A stretch of 64,000 bases of DNA from an uncultured Chitinophagaceae bacterium (GCA_937900675.1 CALCEA010000113.1:11667-75666); one strand, 5' to 3'; positions 53,501 through 63,962 are shown, counted from the first letter of the stretch. A program made the numbers and translations. Notes: generated by a model from the sequence alone, not told the origin.

Positions 53501-55519
53501 TTAGATTTTTGCTAAAATGACATCTAAATCGGATGTAGGTAAAGAACAGACATTATTTTTGCACATAAAGTATTGATTATCAATGTTTGATTTGTTTTTG
53601 GATACGGGGAAATCCTTGTCTTCCTTTTCTAACCAAAGGGGTAAAATATGAGGTAAAAATTGCTCCAGAATAGGTATTAGCCTTTTATTTATGTTTGGTC
53701 CAATACCCACTAGCTCTGTCAAACCATATGCCAATTGAAAAAAGCTTTGTGCCCAATAGCCAAAGGAACTTGGATATTGTATCATCATGCTATGCATTGA
53801 AGCCAGCATTTTTTTGGCTTGCTCCACCCAATTAGGTTCATCAAAAATATTACCCAGATAAATTAAACTTGAACAAACCATGGCATTACTACTTGGAGTT
53901 GCTCCGTCATAGCTGTCTTTTTTTCTTATGATACCATCTAGTTGTTGATCACTTGTAAAATAAAAGAACACTTTTTGTTCATCTATAAAATGAAGTTGAA
54001 TATACTCCATCCAGCTCTTTGCATTTTTCAGATAGGATTTGTTTCCAGTAGCTTTATGCAATTCAATCAGCGCCTGCATCATGGATGCATAATCTTCCAA
54101 GAATGCCATTGATTTAAGATGGCCATTGGTGTAGCTGTGAAAAAGGTATCCTTCTTTTGATTGCATATGAATTGATAACCACTGCATATTTTTTTCTGCT
54201 CTTTCCAAAAGACTTTTATCTTCAGTAACAGCATAGGCTTTACATAAAGCAATGATCATTAAACAATTCCAAGAAAGTAAAATTTTGGTATCAGTTCCTG
54301 GACGAATTCTTTTTTCTCTATGAGTAAATAATATTTTTTTAGCCTCCACTAAATCCTCATTCCAGGCCTCTTCAATTAAATTGGTTGTCCAAATAATATT
54401 GGTTTGCTCCCAATTACCAGCTTCTTTAATTTGAAAATATTGGCAGAAAGGTTTCAATAAATTTTCAGGCAATAACGCTTGTAATTCCTCATAGGACCAT
54501 GTATAGTATTTCCCTTCCACTCCTTCACTATCTGCATCCAGTGCCGCATAAAACATTCCATTTGTATCAGATAATTCTCTAAAAACAAAATGAATGCTTT
54601 CTTGAATTACATTTTTATAAACCCTTTTTTTAGTTAATTGATATGCCTCAGACAAAACGCCTATTAGTAAAGCATTATCATACAACATCTTTTCAAAATG
54701 TGGCGCCTGCCATTGTGCATCAGTACTATATCTTGCAAATCCTCCACCTAGATGATCATATAGTCCGCCCTGAATCATTTTATCTAAACTTCTAACCGCA
54801 TGCACAATTGCAGATTGATCTTTGTTTGCAAAATAATTTCTTAACAAAACTTGAATAGAGAATGTCTGAGGAAATTTTGGTGCAACCCCAAAACCACCCC
54901 ACTGTGTATCTGCGTTTTGTAAAATTCTTTTTGTCATCAAATCAAACTCTTCTAAACTTGGATAAGTAGTAATAGAATCAAAGTCGATTTTCTCTTTGAT
55001 ATTCGTTTGAACTAAATGAGTCGTTAAATTATTTGCTTGTTCAATTAATTTTTCTTGATTGGTTTGAAATGCTTCATGAACACCTTTTAATACATCCACC
55101 CAAGATGCTCTTTGTGGCAAGGTTTTAGGTGGAAAATAAGTGCCGCCATAAAAAGGTTTACCATTCGGTAATAAAAATATATTCAAAGGCCAACCACCAG
55201 AACCAGTCATTGCTTGCAATGCATCCATATAAATTTGATCCACATCTGGTCTTTCTTCTCTATCAACTTTGACATTGATGAAATGTGCATTCATATAGTG
55301 AGCCACTTCTTCATCTTCAAAACTCTCTCTCTCCATCACATGACACCAGTGACAAGCGGCATAACCAATACTCAATAAAATAGGTTTATTCTGTGTTTGA
55401 GCTAATTCAAAAATAGAGGAAGACCATGCAATCCAATTTACCGGATTATGTGCATGTTGCAATAAATAGGGACTTTGTTCATGAATGAGGGCATTCGTGA
55501 ATGTAGTATGAGCACTCAT
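53501..55519 (-). CDS. Thioredoxin-domain protein, YyaL/DUF255 (spermatogenesis-associated protein 20-like)
   Basis: The 672-residue cytoplasmic protein has an N-terminal thioredoxin-like domain (DUF255) with active-site Cys56 and Cys59 in [33 protein letters not shown], and a large alpha/alpha-barrel domain like N-acylglucosamine epimerases (about 200-640; [27 protein letters not shown]). Biochemical function is unknown. It lies 9 nt after hemD in the same direction. Confidence 0.92.
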   Translation of the reverse strand: MSAHTTFTNALIHEQSPYLLQHAHNPVNWIAWSSSIFELAQTQNKPILLSIGYAACHWCHVMERESFEDEEVAHYMNAHFINVKVDREERPDVDQIYMDALQAMTGSGGWPLNIFLLPNGKPFYGGTYFPPKTLPQRASWVDVLKGVHEAFQTNQEKLIEQANNLTTHLVQTNIKEKIDFDSITTYPSLEEFDLMTKRILQNADTQWGGFGVAPKFPQTFSIQVLLRNYFANKDQSAIVHAVRSLDKMIQGGLYDHLGGGFARYSTDAQWQAPHFEKMLYDNALLIGVLSEAYQLTKKRVYKNVIQESIHFVFRELSDTNGMFYAALDADSEGVEGKYYTWSYEELQALLPENLLKPFCQYFQIKEAGNWEQTNIIWTTNLIEEAWNEDLVEAKKILFTHREKRIRPGTDTKILLSWNCLMIIALCKAYAVTEDKSLLERAEKNMQWLSIHMQSKEGYLFHSYTNGHLKSMAFLEDYASMMQALIELHKATGNKSYLKNAKSWMEYIQLHFIDEQKVFFYFTSDQQLDGIIRKKDSYDGATPSSNAMVCSSLIYLGNIFDEPNWVEQAKKMLASMHSMMIQYPSSFGYWAQSFFQLAYGLTELVGIGPNINKRLIPILEQFLPHILPLWLEKEDKDFPVSKNKSNIDNQYFMCKNNVCSLPTSDLDVILAKI

Positions 55520-55528
55520 AGGTGCAAT

Positions 55529-56290
55529 TTACTTCTTTTTAGTCTGCTGTGCTAAGAATTGATCTAAGCCGGCCACCATGCTGGGTGTTTGAGGGCTGGG
55601 TACCTGAATGTGTAAAGTAAGACCCGCATCTGCTACTGCCTTACAAGTATTAGAACCAAATGCTCCAATGATGGTACCGTTCTGTTTAAAATCTGGCTGA
55701 TTATCTAAAAAGCTTTTCAAACCACTAGGAGTGAAAAGGCATATAGCATCAAATTTATGTTCTTTCAACAAAGGCTTGATGTCTGTACTTTCTGAGCGGT
55801 ACATATAGCCCAACTCAAAACTACAACCATGGTCTTTCAACCAATTCACAATCTCATTATCTTGTTGATTCTCACTACAAACATATAAGAACTTCTCGTT
55901 CGCCTTGTGTTTATTGAGTACATCAAATAATTTCTTATTGGTACCATCAGAACCAAAGAAAACTTTACGCTTTCTGTACATGATAAACTTCTGAAGGTAT
56001 AAAGCAACAGACTCAGTGATACAAAAATATTTTGTGTCTTGATTGATATTTACTTTTAATTCATCACAGGTTCTAAAAAAATGATCAATTGCATTTTTAC
56101 TAGTGAATATTACTCCTGTATATTCTGTAATATCAATTTTAGTTTTTCTAAAATCTTTTGCGGGAATAGCAACTAATTGAATTAATGGCTGAAAAAACAA
56201 TGTGACATTGTACTTACGCTCTAAATCAAAATAGGGAGATTTTTCACTCTCTGGTTTAGCCTGAGAAATAAGAATTTTTTTAATTGCCAT
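55529..56290 (-). CDS. hemD: Uroporphyrinogen-III synthase
   Basis: HemD closes hydroxymethylbilane with ring D inversion in haem and cobalamin synthesis. The 253-residue protein has low conservation, as is usual for this family, but shows GVIFTSKNAIDHFF, KFLYVCSENQQDNEIVNWL, AICLFTPSGLKSFL and IIGAFGSNTCKAVADAGL. I start at ATG 56290; a GTG two codons upstream is less likely. It lies between a DUF4271 gene (15 nt) and the YyaL gene (9 nt). Other haem genes, apart from hemW across the divergent gap, are absent. Confidence 0.85.
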   Translation of the reverse strand: MAIKKILISQAKPESEKSPYFDLERKYNVTLFFQPLIQLVAIPAKDFRKTKIDITEYTGVIFTSKNAIDHFFRTCDELKVNINQDTKYFCITESVALYLQKFIMYRKRKVFFGSDGTNKKLFDVLNKHKANEKFLYVCSENQQDNEIVNWLKDHGCSFELGYMYRSESTDIKPLLKEHKFDAICLFTPSGLKSFLDNQPDFKQNGTIIGAFGSNTCKAVADAGLTLHIQVPSPQTPSMVAGLDQFLAQQTKKK

Positions 56291-56305
56291 TTTCACTTTC
56301 CAGTT

Positions 56306-57325
56306 TTAAAAAGTACCTCCAAAATATTGTACGACTAATTTATACAAGATCAGGATAGGAACTATTTCGAAAGCACAAAGGTAAAGAAAAAAATGGAAGG
56401 AAGATATATGTAATTTATTCCTAACAGTTGTTAAAGAAAACAAGTACCTATAAAGAATCAACAATACTGCCAAAACGGCGCTTCCCACCATCGCAAAATC
56501 GTGTAAATAAGGCTTTGCAAAGGCCAAAATGAGGATGAAAGGAATCAGCAAAATGCCTAGTACTTTATTAATCATAAAGATCACGAATACATAGGTTTGT
56601 ACCAATTCCATTGTATTGAATGTATAACCAGCAAGTAACAAAAAAAGGTATTTGCCAAGATATAAACAAGTGAAAAACAAACAGATATATCCATACCCTT
56701 CCCAGAAAGAAAGAGGCAATAAGTGTCTATTTAAAATAAGCAACGTAGCCATTAATGAAAAGCTCAAAATGAAACTAATATTCATTAATAAAGAAGCCAA
56801 ATTATTTTGTAATAATTGCTCCCTGTTTTGAAGCATCCTTAATGAAGACTGATTGAACTGGCTAAATAATTTAGGAAAATATTGAGGGTATACATTGTGA
56901 ACAAATGCAAATAAAAATAGTAAGCCAAAGATACTATAGAATAAAAAGTCTTTATCTGGCAATGAAAATCTTTGTTCAATTCTAAAAACAATAGGCGCAT
57001 CCTTTGACTTAGTCACCAATTCATTATATAATTTGAAAGCATTCTTCTTTTGTGCAAAATAGGCTTTATAATCTTTTAAAGGATTGTAGTTAGAATCTAT
57101 CACCGCGCCATGTAAAAAACTAAAATGATTGGCATCTGCTAATTGAAATGATTTAGGGATAATAGGAACATATTGAATCATCAATGTGTCTTTCTTAGCC
57201 ACTGTATCCATCATAGCCAGTGCACTATCCACTTTTCTAGAAATACTATCCACCTGGGTAAAGGAACTCAATACCAAACACCCAAGTAAAACAAATAGTA
57301 ATTTTTGAATAGTTGAAAACATCAT
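56306..57325 (-). CDS. DUF4271 membrane protein
   Basis: The 339-residue protein starts with a signal-like segment (IQKLLFVLLGCLVLSSFT), a periplasmic part of about 110 residues, then about seven membrane helices (130-335). It matches DUF4271, a Bacteroidota family of unknown function often next to hemD. The first Met (57325) or second (57322) could be the start; a perfect TATTTTTG box ends 2 and 5 nt before them, so the second is a bit more plausible for a leaderless mRNA. Confidence 0.8.
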   Translation of the reverse strand: MMFSTIQKLLFVLLGCLVLSSFTQVDSISRKVDSALAMMDTVAKKDTLMIQYVPIIPKSFQLADANHFSFLHGAVIDSNYNPLKDYKAYFAQKKNAFKLYNELVTKSKDAPIVFRIEQRFSLPDKDFLFYSIFGLLFLFAFVHNVYPQYFPKLFSQFNQSSLRMLQNREQLLQNNLASLLMNISFILSFSLMATLLILNRHLLPLSFWEGYGYICLFFTCLYLGKYLFLLLAGYTFNTMELVQTYVFVIFMINKVLGILLIPFILILAFAKPYLHDFAMVGSAVLAVLLILYRYLFSLTTVRNKLHISSFHFFLYLCAFEIVPILILYKLVVQYFGGTF

Positions 57326-57327
57326 TG

Positions 57328-57335
57328 CAAAAATA
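57328..57335 (-). promoter_or_regulatory. Promoter -7 box of the DUF4271-hemD-YyaL operon
   Basis: The minus strand reads TATTTTTG, a perfect TAnnTTTG, 2 nt from the first and 5 nt from the second possible ATG. Confidence 0.55.
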
Positions 57336-57367
57336 AGTATACTAGGTCAGAATTAGTAACTAATGAC

Positions 57368-57375
57368 TAGCTTTG
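57368..57375 (+). promoter_or_regulatory. hemW promoter -7 box
   Basis: TAGCTTTG is a perfect TAnnTTTG, 16 nt before the hemW ATG, in the 66-bp divergent gap. Confidence 0.55.
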
Positions 57376-57391
57376 TGCTTTAAATACGCTC

Positions 57392-58534
57392 ATGGCAGGA
57401 ATTTACATACATATCCCCTTTTGTAAAAAAGCTTGCCATTATTGCAATTTTCATTTTAGTACTCAAACAAGCAATATTGACGCATTTATTGAAGCTTTAT
57501 TGATTGAAATAGATCTTCGCAAGGACTATCTCTCAGCGCCTATTCAAACTATATATTTTGGAGGAGGCACCCCTTCCTTATTATCCCATACTCAACTTAA
57601 AACAATTGTAGAGGCATTAAAAAAACATTTTGTTTTAAATGATACCATAGAGTTCACTATTGAAGCCAATCCTGATGATATAAACGAAGAGCAGCTTCAA
57701 CAATGGAAGCATTTAGGTATAAATAGATTAAGTATAGGAATACAAAGTTTTCAAAATGAGGCCTTAGCTTGGATGAACCGAGCGCATGAGGTGAATCAAT
57801 CACATTTGGCTATACAATTGGTACAAAAAGTAGGATTCAAGAATATTAGTGTTGATTTAATTTATGGTACCCCATATTATACTACAGCACATTTATTGGC
57901 TGATTTAGATATTATCAAAGCATATGCTATACCGCATGTTTCTTGTTACGCGCTAACCGTAGAAGAAAAAACAGCTTTACATTCTATGATTCAAAAAGGG
58001 CAAATGAAGAATGTTGTAGAGGAAGAACAAGCCGCTCACTTTGATATCATTGTAGACTTTTTAAATGATGAAGGATTTGAACATTATGAGATTTCGAATT
58101 TCGCAAAACCGGGATATCGAAGTCAACATAATAGTAGTTACTGGAAAGGCATTGCCTATGTAGGTTTGGGGCCATCTGCACATTCTTATAATGGCACAGA
58201 AAGACAGTGGAATATTGCTAACAATGCATTGTATATTCAATCATTAAAAAAAGGTGAATTGAATTTTGAAAGCGAGTCACTAGACCTTTCTACTCAATAC
58301 AACGAATACATGATGATCTCTTTAAGATGCATTGAAGGATTTAATCTTGAATTGATTGAATCAAAATTTGGAGAAGCTTATTTAAAGCATACTAATATGA
58401 CCATTTCAACACTTGCATCACAAAACCTTCTTCATAAAACCAATGAAGGTTATTGCTTAAACAAAGCAGCAAAATTTTTAGCTGATGGTATTGCTTCAGA
58501 ATTTTTTATAGTAGGATCTGCTCAATCTCTTTAA
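57392..58534 (+). CDS. hemW: Radical SAM haem chaperone HemW
   Basis: HemW is a radical SAM protein that binds and delivers haem; older annotations call it a coproporphyrinogen dehydrogenase. The 380-residue protein has the iron-sulfur motif Cys11, Cys15, Cys18 in PFCKKACHYCNF, the SAM motif YFGGGTPSLL and the HemN-C region LGPSAHSYNG. It starts at ATG 57392. Its 3' end overlaps the convergent gpsA by 29 bp, the largest overlap in the window. Confidence 0.93.
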   Translation: MAGIYIHIPFCKKACHYCNFHFSTQTSNIDAFIEALLIEIDLRKDYLSAPIQTIYFGGGTPSLLSHTQLKTIVEALKKHFVLNDTIEFTIEANPDDINEEQLQQWKHLGINRLSIGIQSFQNEALAWMNRAHEVNQSHLAIQLVQKVGFKNISVDLIYGTPYYTTAHLLADLDIIKAYAIPHVSCYALTVEEKTALHSMIQKGQMKNVVEEEQAAHFDIIVDFLNDEGFEHYEISNFAKPGYRSQHNSSYWKGIAYVGLGPSAHSYNGTERQWNIANNALYIQSLKKGELNFESESLDLSTQYNEYMMISLRCIEGFNLELIESKFGEAYLKHTNMTISTLASQNLLHKTNEGYCLNKAAKFLADGIASEFFIVGSAQSL

Positions 58535-59519
58535 ATGTATCGGCAGGGGATGCTCCTTCCCATAATATTGCATAGACTGCACTAATAATAGGTATTTGCA
58601 TTTTTAATTCTTTATTAATGGTCATAATACATTTGCTCGCATTATATCCTTCTGCCACCATATTCAATTCTAATTCGGCAGACCTTACAGAATAACCTTT
58701 ACCAATCATATTACCAAAGGTTCTGTTTCTACTATGTAAAGAATAACAAGTCACTAATAAGTCTCCTAAATAAACAGAAGCATTATAATTAACCCCTTTA
58801 CAAGCACTACCCTCTTTGTGCATAATAGCGGACAACAATAATTGCATTTCGTTAGCGCAATTGGCAATATATACACTTAAGAAATTGTCCCCGTATTCTA
58901 AACCATGAGCTATACCTGCACCCAATGCATAAATATTTTTTACTACCCCGGCATATTGCACACCAATTACATCCGTATTGACAATAGTATTGATATACTC
59001 AGATTTAAAACAATGGGCAATCTGTTCTGCAAAAGATTGATCTACCCCTGAAAAAGTTAAATAGGATAATTGTTCAGCAGCTACTTCTTCGGCATGGCTT
59101 GGACCTAAAAGTGTAAAATAGTTTTGTAATGGAAATTGATATGTTTTTTCTAAATATTGATGTAGAAGAATATTATGAATGGGCAATACTCCTTTGACTG
59201 CAGAAACTATTTTTTTATCCACTAAATGTTTGGCTTCTACTTTTTCTAAACAAGCAACAATATGTATGGATGGTACAGCTATAATTATCACATCGGAAGC
59301 TGCAATCACTTCGATGATATCAGATGAAAAATGAATGGCCGATACATCGAAATATGCATTTCTTAAATAATGTGGATTATGATGTCGTTTTTTAAAATAG
59401 TCGATATTGGCTTGTTGGCGAACCCACCAAGCAATATGATTACCATTGTCGGCAGCAATTTTAGCTATTGCAGTTGCCCAACTTCCACTACCTATAATTC
59501 CTATTTTTAATGGTTGCAT
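58506..59519 (-). CDS. gpsA: Glycerol-3-phosphate dehydrogenase [NAD(P)+]
   Basis: GpsA makes sn-glycerol 3-phosphate for phospholipids. The 337-residue cytoplasmic enzyme has the nucleotide site IGIIGSGSWATAIAK, VSAVKGVLP, LGPSHAEEVA, AGVVKNIYALGAGIAHG (catalytic Lys) and SRNRTFGNMIGKG. It starts at ATG 59517-59519, with a perfect TACCTTTG box ending 4 nt upstream, so a leaderless mRNA is likely. It is transcribed alone after a strong terminator. Confidence 0.96.
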   Translation of the reverse strand: MQPLKIGIIGSGSWATAIAKIAADNGNHIAWWVRQQANIDYFKKRHHNPHYLRNAYFDVSAIHFSSDIIEVIAASDVIIIAVPSIHIVACLEKVEAKHLVDKKIVSAVKGVLPIHNILLHQYLEKTYQFPLQNYFTLLGPSHAEEVAAEQLSYLTFSGVDQSFAEQIAHCFKSEYINTIVNTDVIGVQYAGVVKNIYALGAGIAHGLEYGDNFLSVYIANCANEMQLLLSAIMHKEGSACKGVNYNASVYLGDLLVTCYSLHSRNRTFGNMIGKGYSVRSAELELNMVAEGYNASKCIMTINKELKMQIPIISAVYAILWEGASPADTFKEIEQILL

Positions 59520-59523
59520 GGGT

Positions 59524-59531
59524 CAAAGGTA
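59524..59531 (-). promoter_or_regulatory. gpsA promoter -7 box
   Basis: The minus strand reads TACCTTTG, a perfect TAnnTTTG, with 4 nt to the ATG. Confidence 0.6.
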
Positions 59532-59544
59532 CGAAAAGACATAA

Positions 59545-59577
59545 AAAAAGGGCTGCTCTTTTTGAGCAGCCCTTTTT
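59545..59577 (-). terminator. Strong intrinsic terminator after the adaptor gene
   Basis: A perfect 14-bp inverted repeat (59545-59558 and 59564-59577, core GGGCTGCTC/GAGCAGCCC) with a 5-nt T loop, with T-runs on both strands, 14 nt after the adaptor stop. It closes the tolC-adaptor unit. Confidence 0.92.
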
Positions 59578-59591
59578 AGAATTAAAATCGC

Positions 59592-60938
59592 TTATTTCTT
59601 TTCTTCAAATAATTTTTCTTTTGTCACTGGCTTCACTAGCTGACCATCTTTTAAAGACTTACTCACAGTACTATAAGGACCAGTAATGACTACATCTCCT
59701 ACCTTCACCCCTTCAACTTCAATATAGTTTAAGTCTTGAATATCTGTTTTTACTTTAACCATTTTAACCTTATTATCTTTTTGTAAAACAAAGACAACTT
59801 CTGATAATTCTTCATCTGCCTTAGCAGGTTCTTCGTTATTGGTTGCATTACTAGAAACTTTTGTTTCTTTTCCTTGACCTTCTTTATCTCTTGTAGTTAC
59901 TGCATTCAATGGAACAGAAATTACATTTAATTTAGACTTAGTTTGAATATCTGCACTTGCAGTCATTCCTGGTCTAAATGGAAACTTAGCATTCTCTTTG
60001 ATTAAATCTTGATAGCTCTCTGTTAATAAACGAATATGTACTTTATAGTTAGCTACCTCTGTTGTAGAAGCCAAAGCACTTGTTGCTGTAGAAACTGGAT
60101 TAGCAATTTTGTAAACGATACCCTTGAATTTTCTATTATTATAAGCATCTACTTCAACCAATGCAGTATCTCCAATTTTCACCTTAGTAATATCGTTTTC
60201 TCCAACATCTACTCTCACTTCAATACTCTTCATATCTGCAACGCGCATCATTTCAGTACCAGCCATTTGCGCCGTACCTACTACTCTTTCCCCTTTTTTA
60301 ACACCCATAGAGCTTACAATACCATCCATTGGCGCCAATATTGAAGTACGAGCCAAGTCTTTTTCAGCCCTTGCTAATTGTGCTCTAACACCTTGTATTT
60401 GAGCTTCTCCACTTTTGATAGATTCTTTTGCACCATTATAGTTAGACTCAGCTGATCTATAAGCTTGTTCAGTTTGCTCATATTCTGATCGAGAAACAAT
60501 TTTATCTGCAAATAACTTTTTATAACGCTCATTAGTTGCTTTTGCATTTTCATAAATCGTTTTTAAACCACTTAAATTAGCTTTAACATTCTCGTATTGT
60601 GCTTTTACTTGATTTACACTAGCAGTTACTTGGTCTCTTTGAGAAGAGTAAATATCTGCATAGATCTTAGCCAATAACTGACCTTTTTTAACGCTATCAC
60701 CTTCTTCTACAAATAAGTTAACGATCTCTCCAGAAATATCTGGACTAACTTTTACTTCAATTTCAGGGTAAATTTTACCACTGGCATTTACAGATTCGGT
60801 AATGGTTCTTAATGCTACTTTCTCGGTAGTTACTTCAGTACCTTCTTCTTTACCGATTACGCCTGCTTTTTTCAAGCCAACCAATAAAGCAATAACTGCA
60901 ATTACACTTACCGAAATCCAAATGAGTTTCTTATTCAT
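59592..60938 (-). CDS. Efflux periplasmic adaptor (MacA/HlyD-like)
   Basis: This 448-residue membrane-fusion protein should link an inner-membrane pump to TolC. It has an N-terminal membrane anchor (LIWISVSVIAVIALLVGL), a biotinyl-lipoyl half (ISGEIVNLFVEEGDSVKKGQLLAKI), a long helical hairpin (about 95-200), the second lipoyl half (APMDGIVSSMGVKKGERVVG) and beta-barrel/MP domains. MacA-like by length. It follows the TolC gene by 31 bp; the pump itself is missing, since a terminator and gpsA come next. Confidence 0.9.
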   Translation of the reverse strand: MNKKLIWISVSVIAVIALLVGLKKAGVIGKEEGTEVTTEKVALRTITESVNASGKIYPEIEVKVSPDISGEIVNLFVEEGDSVKKGQLLAKIYADIYSSQRDQVTASVNQVKAQYENVKANLSGLKTIYENAKATNERYKKLFADKIVSRSEYEQTEQAYRSAESNYNGAKESIKSGEAQIQGVRAQLARAEKDLARTSILAPMDGIVSSMGVKKGERVVGTAQMAGTEMMRVADMKSIEVRVDVGENDITKVKIGDTALVEVDAYNNRKFKGIVYKIANPVSTATSALASTTEVANYKVHIRLLTESYQDLIKENAKFPFRPGMTASADIQTKSKLNVISVPLNAVTTRDKEGQGKETKVSSNATNNEEPAKADEELSEVVFVLQKDNKVKMVKVKTDIQDLNYIEVEGVKVGDVVITGPYSTVSKSLKDGQLVKPVTKEKLFEEKK

Positions 60939-60969
60939 TGTTGTTTATTTTCAATTTTTCTAAAAAGTA

Positions 60970-62439
60970 TTATAATGTCAAATTCACTCCTTTATAAAAT
61001 TCTAATAATTTGATTCTAAATACATACTCATATTGAGCAGACTTAAAATTAACTTTAGCTTTTAAGTAGTTATTTTGATTATTTAATAATTCAATGGTTC
61101 CAAGCAAACCAAGTTCATATCTTTTTGTTGCAAATGAATACGCTTTTTCGGCAGATGTCATTGCTTTTTGGGTTGCATTTAATTTATTTAAAGCCACTAC
61201 AGCATTGGTATATGCTGAGAAGATATCTTGCTTTAATTTTCTCTGTGTATTTTCTTCTTGTAATGAAGCAGATCTAAAATTCAACTTAGCTTGTTGATAA
61301 GCAATCTTTGCTTGGCCTCCGTTGAAAATGGGAATATTTAATTGAAAACCTAAGCTTTGACCAAAGTTATTATCTACTTGAGTACCCCATCCTTTCCAAA
61401 TATTACTCCAGTTTCTTGTTGAAGTAGTAGTAGAGAATATAGGTGATTGAACAAAGTATTTAGTATTGTTGATATTTACATAGGGCGATACAGCAGTAGG
61501 TGTAGTATAACCACTAAATTCAACACCACTAATGTACTTAAACTGATTAGAGAAGTTTGAACTTAATGCATAACCAAAACTTAAAGTAGGAGAAAAATTA
61601 GCTTTCGCTGATTTTACATTTTTTTCAGCAGCCTTTACTCTATAATTAGCAGCTTTAACATTAGGAAGATTTTGTGATGCAATACTAAATACATACTCTG
61701 GTTGTAAATCTGCAAAGTTTTGTAATTGAATTTGCTCCACTGGCTGAACTACTACATCAAATGGCTTAGCTGCATCCAAATTTAATAAAGCTTTCAAGCT
61801 TAATTTACTTTGCTCAACGCTAGAAATAGCAGAAATAAAATTACTACTATCGTTTGCTAATTGTGTTTCTAATTCTAATAAATTAATTTCAGGCAACAAG
61901 CCAACATCAACTCTTTTCTTTGTAGCAGTCAATTGTTCTTTAGTTTGAGCAATTTGAATTTTAGCAATTTCAGTTTGTTCAATAGCTGAAAGAATTTGCA
62001 AATAAAAAGTAGCTACATTCAAAGAAATATCATTAGCTGCATTTTGCATTTCAGCTAAACTAGCTTGCCAACTATATTGTGTAGCAGCTGCATTGTTTCT
62101 TAATTTTCCTGCATTAAAAATTTGTACACCACCATTTAATCCAAAGTTATTGTACAAAAACTGCGTATTAGTAAATCCATTGGTAGTAGGATCGATAGAA
62201 CGACCTAATCTTAAACCCATTCCAGAACTACCACTAATAGATGGCAATTGACTGTTTTTAGCCAAATCTGCCTGCAATTTTGCTAATCTAGCCTGAACAT
62301 CTGCTTGTTGAACAGAAATATTATGCTGGATGGCATATTCTACGCAAGTTTTAAGATCCCATTTTTCTGGCTCTTGAGCAATCACCCCTGTACTAAGGGC
62401 AATCATAAATAAAGAAAGGATATATCTCATTTTAATCAT
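60970..62439 (-). CDS. TolC family outer-membrane efflux protein
   Basis: This 489-residue protein forms the outer-membrane channel of a tripartite exporter. It has a signal peptide (MRYILSLFMIALSTGVIAQ) and two OEP repeats with long helices (WDLKTCVEYAIQHNISVQQADVQA first, GGQAKIAYQQAKLNFRSASLQ second). I start at ATG 62439 (MIKMRYILS); a TTG further up is weaker and ATG 62430 is the alternative. A perfect TACTTTTG box lies 36 nt upstream. It leads the pair with the adaptor. Confidence 0.9.
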   Translation of the reverse strand: MIKMRYILSLFMIALSTGVIAQEPEKWDLKTCVEYAIQHNISVQQADVQARLAKLQADLAKNSQLPSISGSSGMGLRLGRSIDPTTNGFTNTQFLYNNFGLNGGVQIFNAGKLRNNAAATQYSWQASLAEMQNAANDISLNVATFYLQILSAIEQTEIAKIQIAQTKEQLTATKKRVDVGLLPEINLLELETQLANDSSNFISAISSVEQSKLSLKALLNLDAAKPFDVVVQPVEQIQLQNFADLQPEYVFSIASQNLPNVKAANYRVKAAEKNVKSAKANFSPTLSFGYALSSNFSNQFKYISGVEFSGYTTPTAVSPYVNINNTKYFVQSPIFSTTTSTRNWSNIWKGWGTQVDNNFGQSLGFQLNIPIFNGGQAKIAYQQAKLNFRSASLQEENTQRKLKQDIFSAYTNAVVALNKLNATQKAMTSAEKAYSFATKRYELGLLGTIELLNNQNNYLKAKVNFKSAQYEYVFRIKLLEFYKGVNLTL

Positions 62440-62475
62440 ATGTGTTTTGTCTAACAAAAAGTCCTTTTGTTTTCA

Positions 62476-62483
62476 CAAAAGTA
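62476..62483 (-). promoter_or_regulatory. tolC-adaptor promoter -7 box
   Basis: The minus strand reads TACTTTTG, a perfect TAnnTTTG, 36 nt before the ATG. Confidence 0.55.
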
Positions 62484-62535
62484 ACTCATAAGTCTTAAGC
62501 TTTTGAATTATTAGACAAGTGGAGTCAAAAAAGGG

Positions 62536-63882
62536 TTAAATGGCCTTTTTTTGATGATAAAAAACGCGATATATACCTAAAACCAATCCCAAGAGCACTA
62601 AGGCTGTCAAAGCTGAGTATGGTTTATCAATCACTACGGCAATAGCGACCATAAAATAAGACAATACAAAAATCACACAAAGTATTGGTGTCCATTTTTT
62701 AAGAATGCCGGTAACCGAAGCGTCTCCCTGTTTCTTTTTTCTAAGTAGCAATAGGGTTGCTGCAGAAGTGCTCATTCCCATACAATCCAAAAAGATGCTA
62801 AAACTTAATACATCATCCACCCCTTTACCAAAGAAAGTAATTAATGCAGTGGTGATAGCAAAAATGGTTAAACCAGGAACCAAGGCGCCGGTTTTTGGAT
62901 GAGTACTTTGAAATAATTTAGGCAAAACACCATCTTCACTCATCGCAAACATCACTCTTGGATTACTCATCAAAATCACATTCACATAGGCGAGTACACT
63001 TAATACCATTGCAAAATCAAAAACCTTCGCTCCAAATTTTCCAAACCATGCTTCAAATAATAAAGACCCAATGGCATTTGCATTTTTCATAGCATCAAAT
63101 CCAATCACTTGCACATAAGTATAATTAATGGCTAAGTATAAAAACAAAACAATAAAGATACCAAACACAATCCCTTTTTGCATGGTTCTTGGATTGGATA
63201 TTTCAGAACCAAAATTAATTGTCTGTTGATACCCTCCGTAAGTAAAAAAAACAGATACTAAACTCACCAATAATAACAAAGAGCCATTGGTTCCATCGTA
63301 CACATATAATTTACCTTCATTATAACCGTGAGGCGGAACGCTGACTCCCTTGAATAAAGAAGAGATCAATAAAATGATTAAACTAATTTTCACAACCATT
63401 AAAACATTCTGGGTTCTGCTACTTGTTTTTAATCCCAATAGATTGACAAAATAAAATAAGCCAACTGATGAAGTGGCAATACCTATATTAAATAAAGTAC
63501 TGGAGGGTCTACCAAATAATAAATCACTTACATAATCTGCACCTATTAAAGCTACAACCGCTAAGGATGCAGCATTACTAATTAAAATCAATACATTAAT
63601 AGTGAAACCTACAGCAGGATGATAACAATGTGCAAATACTTTATAATAACCTCCCATTACCGGTAAACGCTGACCAATTTCCGCATAAGTCAAAGCCCCA
63701 AATAATGCAATGATTCCCCCAATGGTCCAGGCACTAAAAAATATTAATGGAGTACCGGATTTTGCTGCAATGGTAGCAGGTGTTTTAAAAATACCCATTC
63801 CTATCACCAAGCTTACCACAATCATGGTCAAGCTAAAAAAATTAATACCTTGTTTTTCTTTCATCCTGTTATTGTTATGCAT
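62536..63882 (-). CDS. APC superfamily amino acid permease
   Basis: The 448-residue membrane protein has about twelve helices. The first helix region, SLTMIVVSLVIGMGIFKTP, is the substrate-binding GxG(I)F motif of the amino acid-polyamine-organocation family, and PVMGGYYKVFAHCYHPAVGF follows in the usual place. Substrate unknown; LAT-like exchange is possible. Two starts are possible, ATG 63882 or ATG 63864 (MKEKQGINFF). Upstream on the minus strand TAAAATTG is one mismatch from the -7 box. The 118 bp to the window edge also holds a plus-strand leader. Confidence 0.9.
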   Translation of the reverse strand: MHNNNRMKEKQGINFFSLTMIVVSLVIGMGIFKTPATIAAKSGTPLIFFSAWTIGGIIALFGALTYAEIGQRLPVMGGYYKVFAHCYHPAVGFTINVLILISNAASLAVVALIGADYVSDLLFGRPSSTLFNIGIATSSVGLFYFVNLLGLKTSSRTQNVLMVVKISLIILLISSLFKGVSVPPHGYNEGKLYVYDGTNGSLLLLVSLVSVFFTYGGYQQTINFGSEISNPRTMQKGIVFGIFIVLFLYLAINYTYVQVIGFDAMKNANAIGSLLFEAWFGKFGAKVFDFAMVLSVLAYVNVILMSNPRVMFAMSEDGVLPKLFQSTHPKTGALVPGLTIFAITTALITFFGKGVDDVLSFSIFLDCMGMSTSAATLLLLRKKKQGDASVTGILKKWTPILCVIFVLSYFMVAIAVVIDKPYSALTALVLLGLVLGIYRVFYHQKKAI

Positions 63883-63954
63883 AAATATATTAAAACAATT
63901 TTAGTTTTCAACAAGGGGTTAATAAATATAAAAACTGGTGAGTTTAATATCATT

Positions 63955-63962
63955 TAAGTTTG
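63955..63962 (+). promoter_or_regulatory. Promoter -7 box at right edge
   Basis: TAAGTTTG is a perfect TAnnTTTG, placed so that transcription would start about 63967-63969, directly before the riboswitch-like sequence. Confidence 0.5.
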
